The notes beneath the pieces are model-generated. The model had not been told where the DNA came from. It was given only the letters and a program-made list of their open reading frames with translations, and made no database searches. The position numbers were made by a program, and so were the translations under genes. Positions 15,294 through 24,053 of a stretch of DNA of 27,781 bases are shown piece after piece. Position 1 is the stretch's first letter. Each line of letters begins with the position of its first letter. The DNA lies in contig VGYW01000060.1 of NCBI GenBank assembly GCA_016872875.1, forward strand, positions 1-27,781. Reading direction: 5' to 3'. The DNA is from Planctomycetota bacterium (GTDB taxonomy: Bacteria; Planctomycetota; PUPC01; DSUN01).

Positions 15294-17325
15294 AGACCTG
15301 GGAGGACATCTCCGGGAGGCGGAAGGGCATGCCTTCCGAGCACAGAGCCGCGCCAGGGGCGTCGAACGTCTCGCCAGTGTATGGGTTGGCGAACTGGTAG
15401 CGGCTTTTGGGGTCGAGGGCACTGAGGGGGAATCGCCTGGCCGGCTCGGGGGAGCGAAGGCGGAATGCCTGGACGAAGCCCTCGCCCGTCCTGGGGTCGT
15501 GGAACTGCCAGCCGGACCAGGCATCGAGGGTGCGCGGCTGGGGCGTGAGGGGGTAGAAGTCCTCGGAGAGGAACCTGCGGAGCTTCTTGAAGGCGTCGAA
15601 GTGCCGCCGCGCCTGGTCCTTCATCGCCTGGGGCCACTCGTGGAGCCTGCCGGCGGCGCCGAATGCGCCCCCGAAGCAGCACTGGTAGGCGATGTCGGGG
15701 AACGCGAAGCCCGGCTGCCGGTAGGTGTTGGGGCGCGGCGAGAAGGCGACCCCCTGGCCGCTCCCCGGGATGAACTGGTTGAGTCCTTCGAGGTGGAAGC
15801 GGACGCTCTGCGGGTCCATCGTCTGGTCGCTGATCCAGATGGTGTGGCGGCGCTGGAGGGTCGCCAGGTCAATGCGCCGGCCGCCGCCCGCACAGCTCTC
15901 CAAGACCACGTCGGGGTGGTTCTTGATGAGCCAGTCCTCCACGCGGTGAAGGCCCTCGATGTGGCGGATCTGGCTGAGGCCCTGGCGGTCGGGAGCGTCG
16001 CGCGTCGCCCAGAAGCGCAACAGGTCGTGATGGTTCGCGTCCCAGCGGATGTACCGCAGGCCAAGGTCCTTGATGTAGCGGTCGAGGATTCGGCAGAAAT
16101 AGTCCTGGACCTCTCGCTTGCCGAAGTCCACGAGGCCCCACTTGGCCTTGGGGGCGAAGATGACCCAGTCGGGGTGGGCCTTGGCGAGGAGGGATTCTGG
16201 ACCGGAGCGCTCGGGCTCGAACCAGAGGCCGAATTGCATGCCCTTTGAGCGGACGAGGTCGGCGAGGGCCTTGAGGCCTGAGGGGAATCGGGCGAGGTCC
16301 TCGCCCTGCTCCCAGTTTCCGAGGGAGCTGCTGATTGCGACCCAGGTTGCGCCCATGTCCGTGGCGGGGCGGGTGGGGGTTCCCTTGTACCAACCCGCGT
16401 CGAGGAGGAAAACCTCGATGCCGATGGCCGCGGCCTGGTCAACGAGGGTGCGGAAGAGCTTCTCGTCGAGCTCCGCACAGATGTCGAACCAGGTGGTGTA
16501 GAGGACAGGTGGGACGAGCGGCTTTCCGCCCACGGACGGCGCGTAGTGGTCGCGGATCAGGCGGCGGAGGGCGTTGGAGCCGCAGGCGAGCGGCCCGCGG
16601 AAGGCGCCGATGAGGATGCTCGGGCCGGAAATCTCCTCTCCCGGCCGCAGCTTGAGGCTGATGTCCGGCACGCCGCTCTGGATGCGCAGGGTGCCATCGC
16701 TGGCGTTCGCCCTGATGCTCGCGCGCCAGGCCCCCGTCCAGCCGATGCCGATGTAGAGCCCGACTGCCTTGGTCTCGTTCTCGACGAGGAAGAAGGGGAG
16801 GTTGACCTTCGAGGGGAAGCCTCCCTCGCTGGTGAGCGTGACCTCCTCTCTGGCAGGGGCGGTTGAGCCGAGGGGCGTCCTGGCCACGGCGAAGTCCTTG
16901 GGCGGGAAGGCGGCGTCGGCGCCCCCGCCCCCGCTTGTGACCACGGACAGCCCCTTCACGATGTCGCCTGCGAACGTGACGTCCAGGGCATTCACGTTGG
17001 CGAGGGCCGGGAGCTCGGCCTGGCTCTCGTTCTTGAACCGCAGCGTGAACTCGACGGCGTCGGAGTCGGGGAACGCCCTGGCCCGGCGGATGACGGCCAG
17101 GCCCGACGGGTGGCGGAACGTGGTCTCGGCGCCCCCGGATTGGGCTGCGGCCTCCAACCGCCCGGCTTCCTTCCCGTCCAGGCTGAAGGAGAAGCCTGCC
17201 CCTGGCCGCAGCGCGGCGTGGAAGTCGTGTGCGCCCCGGACGCGCCAGAGCGACTTCAGGTCTTCCCCCCCAGCCAAGGCGCATGCCGGAACCAGGAACG
17301 TGGCAAGCCATTCCGATGAGTTCAT
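15241..17325 (-). CDS. Secreted GH36-type alpha-galactosidase (melibiase)
   Basis: A 694-residue glycoside hydrolase that should release terminal alpha-linked galactose or related sugars. A short hydrophobic leader (LATFLVPACALAGG) suggests export. An N-terminal beta-supersandwich (about 20-260) precedes the TIM barrel, which shows FLLDAGW (307-312), GLWFEPE (366-372), the nucleophile D429 in IRWDAN, ESCAGGGRR (476-484), and the acid/base D500 in WISDQT. These are the family's diagnostic sites. It starts 28 nt after the GH35-like gene, probably in one operon. The last residues after SSQVFTYRR are extra, and their DNA overlaps the 3' end of the convergent gene by 53 bp. The GH36 assignment is firm; the exact substrate is not. 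Confidence 0.9.
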   Translation of the reverse strand: MNSSEWLATFLVPACALAGGEDLKSLWRVRGAHDFHAALRPGAGFSFSLDGKEAGRLEAAAQSGGAETTFRHPSGLAVIRRARAFPDSDAVEFTLRFKNESQAELPALANVNALDVTFAGDIVKGLSVVTSGGGGADAAFPPKDFAVARTPLGSTAPAREEVTLTSEGGFPSKVNLPFFLVENETKAVGLYIGIGWTGAWRASIRANASDGTLRIQSGVPDISLKLRPGEEISGPSILIGAFRGPLACGSNALRRLIRDHYAPSVGGKPLVPPVLYTTWFDICAELDEKLFRTLVDQAAAIGIEVFLLDAGWYKGTPTRPATDMGATWVAISSSLGNWEQGEDLARFPSGLKALADLVRSKGMQFGLWFEPERSGPESLLAKAHPDWVIFAPKAKWGLVDFGKREVQDYFCRILDRYIKDLGLRYIRWDANHHDLLRFWATRDAPDRQGLSQIRHIEGLHRVEDWLIKNHPDVVLESCAGGGRRIDLATLQRRHTIWISDQTMDPQSVRFHLEGLNQFIPGSGQGVAFSPRPNTYRQPGFAFPDIAYQCCFGGAFGAAGRLHEWPQAMKDQARRHFDAFKKLRRFLSEDFYPLTPQPRTLDAWSGWQFHDPRTGEGFVQAFRLRSPEPARRFPLSALDPKSRYQFANPYTGETFDAPGAALCSEGMPFRLPEMSSQVFTYRRTQGVGRRGPGGT

Positions 17326-17353
17326 GGCAATCCCCCGATAACAGAGCGCAGAG

Positions 17354-20212
17354 TCACGTCCCCGAGGCCGCGCCGCCCTTCGGGCCGGGCTTGGGGGTGG
17401 CCTTGGGGGTGGCCTTGGGGCGGGCCTTTGGCTTCTTGGTCGGGTCCTCCGACGGGGTGGGTGTGGCGGTGAACTCGAGGCGGAGTGGGACGTAGGTCTC
17501 GTCGCGGTCGAAGCGGACTTCGGCCTCGGTGGGCTGCTGGCCGCCCTCTTCGAGGAAGATGAGCTCGTTGGTCTCGCGGAGCCAGGGGTTCGGGAGGCGA
17601 AGGCCCTGGCCGACCTCGCCGCCGGTCAGGCTGTAGAGCCCGCAGAAGTGGCCGTTGAGCCAGACGGCCCCGTGGCTGAGGCCCTTGACGTGAAGGCGCG
17701 CGGCAAGATGAGCCGGATGCTTGCGGGGCGAGAAGGATGTGCGGAACCAGCGAACGGGCAGCTTCCTCATTTCGGATTTCGGATTTCGGATTTCGGATTT
17801 CAGATCGAGGGGGGACCAGGCGAGGGAGCGGCCCTGGGGGGCCAACCCGTCGGACTGGCGCCAGCGGCCTGGGGGCTGGCCGTCAACCGTGACGGCGCCC
17901 AGGATGCCCCAGCCGGAGGCGGCGGCGGGCGCGACGCCGTAGGACGAGGCGTTGCTGTAGCAGCCCCAGTTCTTGGCGAGGATGGCCAGGACGTTGTCGC
18001 CGGCCTGGAGCGGGAGGTCGAAATGGGCGGGGTTGGCAAAGCTGCGGGGGCCGTCCGCGAGGCGCTTGGTTGGGCTTTGGCCGACGTATCGGCCGTTGAG
18101 GAAGACTGTGGCGGCGTCGGCGACGTTCTCGAGGATGAGCTTGCGTGTGGCGGCCTTGGCGGCCTTGACGTGGCAGCGATACCAGCCGTGATGGTCCTCG
18201 CCGAGTGGCTCGGGGCGCGGGGCCTCGCGCCAGGCGGCGTCGTCGAAGGCGGGCGCCGCCTCCGCGAGGGCATCCGCCGTCTCCCACTTCCGCAGGAAGA
18301 CGGTGAGGGGCTCCATGATCTCGACGTCGAGCTTGAAGTCAATGCGGCGGGCGGCGGGGTCGTGCTTGACGTCGCTGAGGCCCGTGGCCGGCTTGAGGCC
18401 GGCCTGCGGCCCGACGGGATAGAAGGTTGGGGAGAGGCGGACTCGGCGCGCTGGGAGGCGGAGCTCGACGGCGGGCTCGCCGCCAGTCGTCCACTCTCCG
18501 ACGGCGGGCGCGCCGACGAGGACGCCCGCCCCGTCCAGCAGCCAGGTCTGCGCGAGCTGGCTCTCTTCGAGGGCGATGACCTGGACGGAGACGCGGGGCA
18601 CGGAGGCCCCGCCCACAACGTCGAAGGCGAAGTCCTTGCGTTCCCCCTTGGCGGCGCACTTCCAGCGGAGGGTGAGCTGGTGGGCCTTCTCGTTCCAGGA
18701 GAAGGCGGCGTCGCCCGCGCGGACCGTGGGCTGCTTCGGGGCGCGAAAGACCATGATGGCCTCGGAGTTCTCCGACGTGTAGACGACGAAGAGGAGCCTA
18801 TCCGGGAGACGCTGGATTGCGAGCACCTGAGCGGTGGAGAAGATGATACCGGTTTCGGGCGCGAGAGGGAAGCCAAAGACCATGTGGCGGAAGCGTGCGG
18901 AGCCGATGCGGAAGGCGGTCGGCTCGCCCGTCGTGGGGTCCTGGTATCTCAGTTCGCCCTCGCCATAGCGGCGCTTGACGAAGAGGAGGGTGGTGGTGCC
19001 GTTGCCGCGGGCCTTGGCCACGAGGTCGGTGGCAGCCGCCGAGGCGAAGAAGGGGGGGAGGGTGGAGCTCGTGGCCTGGGTGAGCACGTCCTCGAAGGCG
19101 CGGGCGAACCAGTTGGCCTGCGCGGCCTCGGCGAAGGCGGGGCCGTGGCCGCCGCACTCTAGGAGCCCTGAGGAGGCGGCCTCGAAGCGGGTGGGGAAGC
19201 CGCAGGCTGGGAGGAGCGCCAGGTTGGTGCCTGCGGCCCACAGCGAGTGGTTGTAGCCGCCTGCGCCCTTGGCGAGGCCCTCGAAGAGGATGTCGGCGAA
19301 GCCCCTGAACGGGCTGGCGCGCTCGCCCCATTGGAGCACGGGGGCCGGCATCAGCTCGGTCGTGGCGAAGAATGCCGCCTCGGTCCGCTCGATCCGCTGG
19401 AAATCCCTGGTGGGATTGAGGCCGGAGAGCACGACTGGGACCTTGATAGCGTGGTTCCGCAGTTCGTCGAAGAGGCGCGGGAGGTAGCGCTCGTCGGTTC
19501 CCTGGTAGTGGTCTTCGATCTGGATGAGCGCCACCGGGCCTTTGGGCACCTGGCGTACGGCGACGAGCGGGAGGAGCTTGGCCCAGTACTGGCGGACCGC
19601 GTCGAGGAAGCGGTCGTTCGCGGCGCGAATGAGCACCCTGGGATCGTCGGCGAGCCAGGCGGGGAGCCCGCCGGCGGACACTGTGGCATTGACGTAGGGG
19701 CCGATGCGGAGGAAGACGAGCAGCTTCATCTCGCGGCAGAGGTCGAGGAAGCGGGCGATATCTGCCGGCCCGTCGAGGCGGAGCGCCGCGCCGCGCGCCG
19801 GCTGATGCAGGTTCCACGGCACCGGCGCCTCGACCATGTTGAACCCCGCGAGGCGGGTCTGGAGGAGGCGGTCGCGCCATTCCTCCTGCGGGATTCTGAA
19901 GTAATGGAGCCCTCCGCACAGGATGAGTGTCCGCTGGTCGCCCACGATGAAGCTCTTGGCATCGAAGCTCGCCTCTCCGCCCCCCGGCGCCTGGCGGAGG
20001 TTGGAGCCCGCCATTGCACACGCGGCGGTCAGGGCGAGGAGCGGGACCAATGGGCACGCTCTAGCCCTGTGGGCAATGGGCTTCTCTCTTGGCGCGTCCC
20101 CCTTCCCGCACGCCCAAACAAGTTTGGGCGTGGCACCCGCGCTTGTCCTGAGAAAACATGGGGTGCCACGCCCAAGCTGTGCTTGGGCGTGTGTTCCGAG
20201 ACAGGAACTCAT
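17354..20212 (-). CDS. Secreted GH35 (beta-galactosidase-like) protein, catalytically divergent
   Basis: A 952-residue protein. FRIPQEEWRDRL (105-116), VPWNLHQPARG (131-141) and GGLPAWL (181-187) match the GH35 barrel, and beta-rich domains follow. The usual galactose-contact Glu (PYxCAEW) is missing (GPYVNATVS), and the acid/base NE pair reads DH (IEDHY, 232-236). A candidate nucleophile E286 remains. The frame extends to 20365 inside the upstream gene. The ATG at 20212 is chosen because AAGGAAAGGG lies 7 nt before it. The hydrophobic core (PLVPLLALTAACA) then sits behind a 54-residue n-region made largely of a palindromic repeat. A heptamer repeat and a hairpin lie in frame, and the tail is Lys/Pro/Ala-rich. 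Operon neighbours are the AAA_21 and GH36 genes. Activity is uncertain. Confidence 0.8.
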   Translation of the reverse strand: MSSCLGTHAQAQLGRGTPCFLRTSAGATPKLVWACGKGDAPREKPIAHRARACPLVPLLALTAACAMAGSNLRQAPGGGEASFDAKSFIVGDQRTLILCGGLHYFRIPQEEWRDRLLQTRLAGFNMVEAPVPWNLHQPARGAALRLDGPADIARFLDLCREMKLLVFLRIGPYVNATVSAGGLPAWLADDPRVLIRAANDRFLDAVRQYWAKLLPLVAVRQVPKGPVALIQIEDHYQGTDERYLPRLFDELRNHAIKVPVVLSGLNPTRDFQRIERTEAAFFATTELMPAPVLQWGERASPFRGFADILFEGLAKGAGGYNHSLWAAGTNLALLPACGFPTRFEAASSGLLECGGHGPAFAEAAQANWFARAFEDVLTQATSSTLPPFFASAAATDLVAKARGNGTTTLLFVKRRYGEGELRYQDPTTGEPTAFRIGSARFRHMVFGFPLAPETGIIFSTAQVLAIQRLPDRLLFVVYTSENSEAIMVFRAPKQPTVRAGDAAFSWNEKAHQLTLRWKCAAKGERKDFAFDVVGGASVPRVSVQVIALEESQLAQTWLLDGAGVLVGAPAVGEWTTGGEPAVELRLPARRVRLSPTFYPVGPQAGLKPATGLSDVKHDPAARRIDFKLDVEIMEPLTVFLRKWETADALAEAAPAFDDAAWREAPRPEPLGEDHHGWYRCHVKAAKAATRKLILENVADAATVFLNGRYVGQSPTKRLADGPRSFANPAHFDLPLQAGDNVLAILAKNWGCYSNASSYGVAPAAASGWGILGAVTVDGQPPGRWRQSDGLAPQGRSLAWSPLDLKSEIRNPKSEMRKLPVRWFRTSFSPRKHPAHLAARLHVKGLSHGAVWLNGHFCGLYSLTGGEVGQGLRLPNPWLRETNELIFLEEGGQQPTEAEVRFDRDETYVPLRLEFTATPTPSEDPTKKPKARPKATPKATPKPGPKGGAASGT
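17769..17801. repeat. ATTTCGG heptamer repeat, 33 nt, in frame inside the GH35-like gene
   Basis: 4.7 copies of ATTTCGG. On the coding (minus) strand it reads as AATCCGA units and encodes KSEIRNPKSE-type peptide. Its 33-nt length equals 11 codons, so the frame is kept. The same family occurs at 23891-24053 and, with the same coding-strand sense, at 27419-27451. Confidence 0.88.
18386..18404. repeat. In-frame palindrome GGCCGGC-TTGA-GGCCGGCC inside the GH35-like gene
   Basis: A 7-bp stem encodes the AGLKPAT stretch of the GH35-like protein, between predicted beta domains. It may be another tolerated repeat unit; alone it could be chance in GC-rich DNA. Confidence 0.4.
20111..20189. repeat. 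Compound palindromic element in the 5' end of the GH35-like gene
   Basis: Three nested hairpins: CGCCCAAAC-AA-GTTTGGGCG (20111-20130), TGGCACCC (20131-20138) pairing with GGGTGCCA (20161-20168), and CGCCCAAGC-TGT-GCTTGGGCG (20169-20189). The two outer units also pair with each other. If translation begins at 20212 the element encodes most of the odd n-region (HAQAQLGRGTP and so on). Confidence 0.8.
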
Positions 20213-20237
20213 CACTGAGCCCTTTCCTTCTTGGAGA

Positions 20238-21449
20238 TCAGGTCCTGGATAGCGCGGGCGAGCCTGCCTGCTCGGATGCCTTGAATGCCGCGGACACATC
20301 GGGGACCAGTTCATCGGCACGGAGGAGCTCCCCGGGCGTGTAGACTCGCTGAAGGATTGCCTCACGGCTCGACCCGGCGACGGGACATACCAAAGTACTG
20401 CCCTGCTCCGTTGTCGCGATACGGAGGTGGGACTCCTTCACGCCCTTGCAGTCCAGAAAGTCAGCGCTTTGGGTGGTGAGGAGCACCTGGCGCTCAAGCG
20501 CCGCGTCCAGGAGCACTTGCACCACGAGCTCGGCGACGGCTGGGTGGACCGTGGCCTCGGGCTCCTCGATGGCGACCACGGACGGACGGCCCGGCTGGTA
20601 AACCGCCAGCAGCAAGCCGAGCACCCTCAACGTGCCGTCGGACATGTTCAGCGCATCGAAGGTCCAGGGGTGCTTGAGCCCCACGTCCTGCCTGAACTGG
20701 AGCGTCTCCTTCTGCCCGAAGGGGCGGTACTCGACCTTCTTCAGCCCGTCCACCACGCGGGAGAGGAGGCGGCAGAGGCGTTCGTAGCGCTCGCCGCCAT
20801 CCCCGTCGTCCACCAAGCGCTTCAGGACAGCAGCAGCATTGCCCCCGTGCCGTTTCAGGAACAGGCCGGGGTCCGGCTCCTGGGGCTCGCGCAAGCGGGT
20901 GGGAACGACCGAGTAGAAGCGCATGGCCGTGAGGAAGTCGTAGACAGGGCGGAACTCGTCGGTCGCAGAGGCGGCGAAGAGCGCAAGGCGGTCCTCGGAC
21001 ACCCTGGGGCGGATGCCTGGGATGGGCTTGGTGAACTTGCCGTTTCTGACCTCGAACTCCACTTCCCGGCGCATGAAGCGCTGGACGGCGCACCGCTCCC
21101 AGGCGACGGTGAAGCGCTCAGTGGGTTTGGCGGCGATCTGGAAGGCGTAGTCTGCCGTCAGGCTGTCCGCCAACTCCACGAGCAGGCGGATCCCAATGTG
21201 GGTGGGGTGGCCGGCGGAGCGGCGCCGCACGGCGCCGATGCCCCCACGGTTCTTGAAGGCGAGCTCGATGGACTCGGAGAGGCATTCCTGCACGAAGGCC
21301 AGCGAGTCAATGAAGTTGCTCTTTCCGGCGCCGTTGGGACCCACGATTGCGGTGAAGGGTTCAAGGCCCACGGAGACCAGGCTGATGCTCTTGTAGTTGC
21401 GGATGACGACGTGCCGGACGCGGGGGACCACGGGTCTTCCTCCTGCCAT
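20238..21449 (-). CDS. AAA_21-type (RecF/SMC-like) ATPase
   Basis: A 403-residue soluble ATPase. It opens with the typical IRNYKS strand (16-21), Walker A GPNGAGKS (37-44), an ABC-type signature NMSDGT (268-273), Walker B VVAIEEPE (291-298) and a switch-like TTQSADFLD (325-333). This order is that of the predicted ATPases related to RecF and OLD, which act on DNA or in defence, usually with a partner nuclease. No nuclease domain and no partner gene are visible here. The ATG at 21449 starts just before the conserved fold but lacks a close ribosome site; a GTG upstream (in the GAGGTGAGC stretch near 21470) is an alternative. It lies 25 nt before the GH35-like start and 68 nt after the glycosyltransferase stop, so operon position rather than function links them. 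Confidence 0.85.
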   Translation of the reverse strand: MAGGRPVVPRVRHVVIRNYKSISLVSVGLEPFTAIVGPNGAGKSNFIDSLAFVQECLSESIELAFKNRGGIGAVRRRSAGHPTHIGIRLLVELADSLTADYAFQIAAKPTERFTVAWERCAVQRFMRREVEFEVRNGKFTKPIPGIRPRVSEDRLALFAASATDEFRPVYDFLTAMRFYSVVPTRLREPQEPDPGLFLKRHGGNAAAVLKRLVDDGDGGERYERLCRLLSRVVDGLKKVEYRPFGQKETLQFRQDVGLKHPWTFDALNMSDGTLRVLGLLLAVYQPGRPSVVAIEEPEATVHPAVAELVVQVLLDAALERQVLLTTQSADFLDCKGVKESHLRIATTEQGSTLVCPVAGSSREAILQRVYTPGELLRADELVPDVSAAFKASEQAGSPALSRT

Positions 21450-21517
21450 GCTGGGACAAGCCCAGCTCACCTCCCGGCTATCAGTAAACCACAGGGACGC
21501 GGGAAGATCAAGGCGGT

Positions 21518-23869
21518 TCAGCGGAGTGCGAAGAGGAAGAAGCTCTGGCGGCGGCCCTGGGGGTCGGTGGGGAAGGCGCCAATGGATTGAAGGTGTCCGT
21601 CGCGGACCATCGCGGGAATGAGGTTGCTGTAGGCCTGCCTTGGGATGCCCTCGCGCTCGCGGCCGTCGTAGCGGTAGCGGTAGGTGCTTGCGAGGCGTTC
21701 GACTTCGGCCCAGTTGACGTAGAGGTGCGTGACGCCGAGCGCGCGGAGCCCGTCGCGGACCCGCCGCGCGGGGTTGCCCGGCGAGCCGGAGGAGTCCGCC
21801 TCGGAGACGCGGGCCACGCCGGCGTCCAGGATGCGCTCGATGGGGCCGCGGTCGAACACGCTGGCCGCCAGGCAGCGCCGCTGGCAGTAGAAGGTGCGGC
21901 TCTCGCCCACGAAGAGCACCACCGCGCTCTCCGGCAGCTCCCTGTTGATCGCCTCGATGGCGTCGGGCGAGTAGGTGGAGCCGTCGGACACCCTCCGCAG
22001 AAAGGCCGCTTGCGCCTCCGTGAGGCCCCCGAATGGCCAAATGACGGGGGAGTGGATGAGGAGTGTCGTCACTAGAGCGTAGGCGAGGGCGCCCGAAAGG
22101 AAGCCGCGCGCGAGGCGCCGCGCCCAGCCCGCGCCGAGGGCCGCCAGCCCGAAGCCGCCCAGCAGGGCTATCGCGGGCGACACCGGGTCGAGGAAGCGGT
22201 CGAGCCGGTGTGTCATCACGTACCAGGCCATCACGCACAGGACTGCGTGGATGGGAAGGAAGAGGACGTCGCCGGCGTGGACGAGGAAGGCCGGGGCCGT
22301 GGCAAGGGCCAGGATGAACATCGAGAGGAGGACGTCGCAGCCCACCTGGACATCCGGCTTCGTTGCGAGCAGGTCTGGGAAGAAGCGCCCGGCGGCCGCG
22401 GCGAGCAGGAAGACTGTGGCGCCGAGGAGGATTGCCCAGGCCGAGCGGCGCTCGGCCAGCGCGATGGGCACGAGCGCGAAGAGGAGCAGGACGGGCGACG
22501 CGGGCGGCGTCGGCTGGTCGCGCCAGATGGCGAACTTCCAGAAGCGCCGCGCCAGGCCGAAGAAATGAAGGTCGTCGGGGGTGTGGTATCTGTGGAACTT
22601 GGCCTGCTGCTCAGGAGTCCAGTTCGAGCCGCCGAAGGCGTCGTAGAGGAGCGGGTAGGTGGGATTCCCGGTGTTCACGGCGTTGCGGATGAGCCAGGGG
22701 CTGGCGGCGGCAATCGCGACCGCGAGGGCGATGGCGCACGAGACGATGGCGGCCCGAAGCGTGGAGGGCCGCGCAACTCCACAGCCGAGGATGAAGGCCA
22801 GGAGCGGCGCCAGCACGAACGCCACCGCGGGGTACTTGCAGCCGATGGCGAGGCCGGCCATCGCCCCGCAGAGGGCTGCGTAGCGCCAGCGCTCGCGCGC
22901 CGTCTCCGCCCTGCGGAGCAGGAAGAAGGCGAAGAGCGCCAGGAAGCCGTAGGCCGCCAGCGGCAGCTCGGTGACGTAGGAGTTGAGTGTGGCGAGCTCG
23001 GCGAGGAGGGGGGTCGTGAGGAGGATGGCGGCGCCGGCCTTGCCCCCCTCCGGGCTGCCGAGGCGTCGGCCGCACGCTGCCACCGCCGCCGCGGTGAGGA
23101 CGACGAAGCCGATGCCCATCTGGAGGCCGATTGTGGCGCCAGTGACCGGCCCGCCAGCCACGTTCATCGCCAGCAGGAAGAGCATCTCGGCGTTCAGCGG
23201 GAAGTTCGCGTAGACCATGTCGCGCAGGAAGGTGATGCGCCCCTCGCGCCACCAGGCGGCGGGCGCCGCAAGGTGGTACTCGAGGGAGTCGTAGTCGGCG
23301 AAGACAGGCACGTTCACCCGCGTGAGTGCGACGAAGACGATGGCGGCGCCGAGCGCCGCGAGGAGGATGCCGTAGGCGCCCGCCCGGTGGCGCCAGGCGT
23401 TCAGGGCGCGCGCGCCGTCGGCCAGCGCGCGCCACAGGTCTCGCGCGCCCAGGGCGGCCAGGGCGAGGAGCAGGCCCCAGCAGAGCAGCGTGAAGAGCCA
23501 GTCGGGCTGCCCGCTCACGCTGCCCAGGAGGAACGTGGCGACGGACAAGATGCCCATGCCGAGTCCGCTGCCGAAGACGGCGCGCTCGGCGGAGCTGAGG
23601 CGGTCGTAGCCGGCCAGACGCAGGACCGCCATGCCGGCCCCCGCGGCCACGGCCCAGAATGCAGCACTGAGCAGCGCCATAGGGAGCAGCAGGACGCCCT
23701 GGGCGAGAAGAGTGGGCAGCGCGTAGACCGCGGCCTGCACGCGCACGCCCTCGCCCAGCATGTCCACCAGCAGGCAGGCGGGATAGGCCAGGACTGCGAG
23801 GGACCAGATGAGGAAGGGGGTGAGGGGAAATGAGGCGGGCGAGGGCTGGGCACCGGGGGTTTCACTCAT
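21518..23869 (-). CDS. Multi-span membrane glycosyltransferase of the GT-C/GT39 type
   Basis: A 783-residue protein with about a dozen hydrophobic spans. After early spans comes the loop ADYDSLEYHLAAPAAWWREG (191-210), typical of GT39/PMT-like enzymes, in which acidic residues (D192, D194, E197) in the first large external loop bind metal and the lipid-phosphate sugar donor. The C-terminal ~150 residues are soluble (LFVGESRTFYC, LRALGVTHLYVNW) and probably face the periplasm. The frame extends to 23926, but that part only translates the heptamer repeat (FRISDFGFRIS), so the ATG at 23869 is preferred. Predicted role is transfer of a sugar from a polyprenyl carrier to protein, lipid or glycan. 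Acceptor and donor are unknown. Confidence 0.8.
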   Translation of the reverse strand: MSETPGAQPSPASFPLTPFLIWSLAVLAYPACLLVDMLGEGVRVQAAVYALPTLLAQGVLLLPMALLSAAFWAVAAGAGMAVLRLAGYDRLSSAERAVFGSGLGMGILSVATFLLGSVSGQPDWLFTLLCWGLLLALAALGARDLWRALADGARALNAWRHRAGAYGILLAALGAAIVFVALTRVNVPVFADYDSLEYHLAAPAAWWREGRITFLRDMVYANFPLNAEMLFLLAMNVAGGPVTGATIGLQMGIGFVVLTAAAVAACGRRLGSPEGGKAGAAILLTTPLLAELATLNSYVTELPLAAYGFLALFAFFLLRRAETARERWRYAALCGAMAGLAIGCKYPAVAFVLAPLLAFILGCGVARPSTLRAAIVSCAIALAVAIAAASPWLIRNAVNTGNPTYPLLYDAFGGSNWTPEQQAKFHRYHTPDDLHFFGLARRFWKFAIWRDQPTPPASPVLLLFALVPIALAERRSAWAILLGATVFLLAAAAGRFFPDLLATKPDVQVGCDVLLSMFILALATAPAFLVHAGDVLFLPIHAVLCVMAWYVMTHRLDRFLDPVSPAIALLGGFGLAALGAGWARRLARGFLSGALAYALVTTLLIHSPVIWPFGGLTEAQAAFLRRVSDGSTYSPDAIEAINRELPESAVVLFVGESRTFYCQRRCLAASVFDRGPIERILDAGVARVSEADSSGSPGNPARRVRDGLRALGVTHLYVNWAEVERLASTYRYRYDGREREGIPRQAYSNLIPAMVRDGHLQSIGAFPTDPQGRRQSFFLFALR

Positions 23870-23890
23870 TCGCGGCACACGCCCCCCGGA

Positions 23891-24053
23891 AATCCGAAAC
23901 CCGAAATCCGAAATCCGAAAGAACATCGAAGCTCAAAGCGCCAATCCCCAAACAAGAACCCAGAGAACCCAGTGCACCGTGTCCCTCTTGTTTCGTCATT
24001 ATGATTTTGGATTTCGGGTTTGTTTCGGATTTCGGATTTCGGATTTGGGATTT
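23891..24053. repeat. Inverted pair of heptamer repeats (AATCCGA / ATTTCGG)
   Basis: AATCCGA-type units at 23891-23921 and ATTTCGG-type units at 24004-24053 face each other across about 80 nt of unrelated sequence, forming a fold-back between the pilT and glycosyltransferase genes. The units match those embedded in the GH35-like and mtaB genes. Confidence 0.88.

Noticed and set aside
13812..15524. 570-codon minus-strand ORF opposite the propeller gene
   Set aside because: Low-complexity composition; the sense frame has a signal peptide and blade motifs.
17648..19162. 504-codon plus-strand ORF opposite the GH35-like gene
   Set aside because: Shadow of a GC-rich gene; even the heptamer repeat is translated in it only by chance.
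22208..23833. 541-codon plus-strand ORF opposite the membrane glycosyltransferase
   Set aside because: Highly charged mirror of hydrophobic codons; the minus frame has ordered membrane spans and the GT-C loop.
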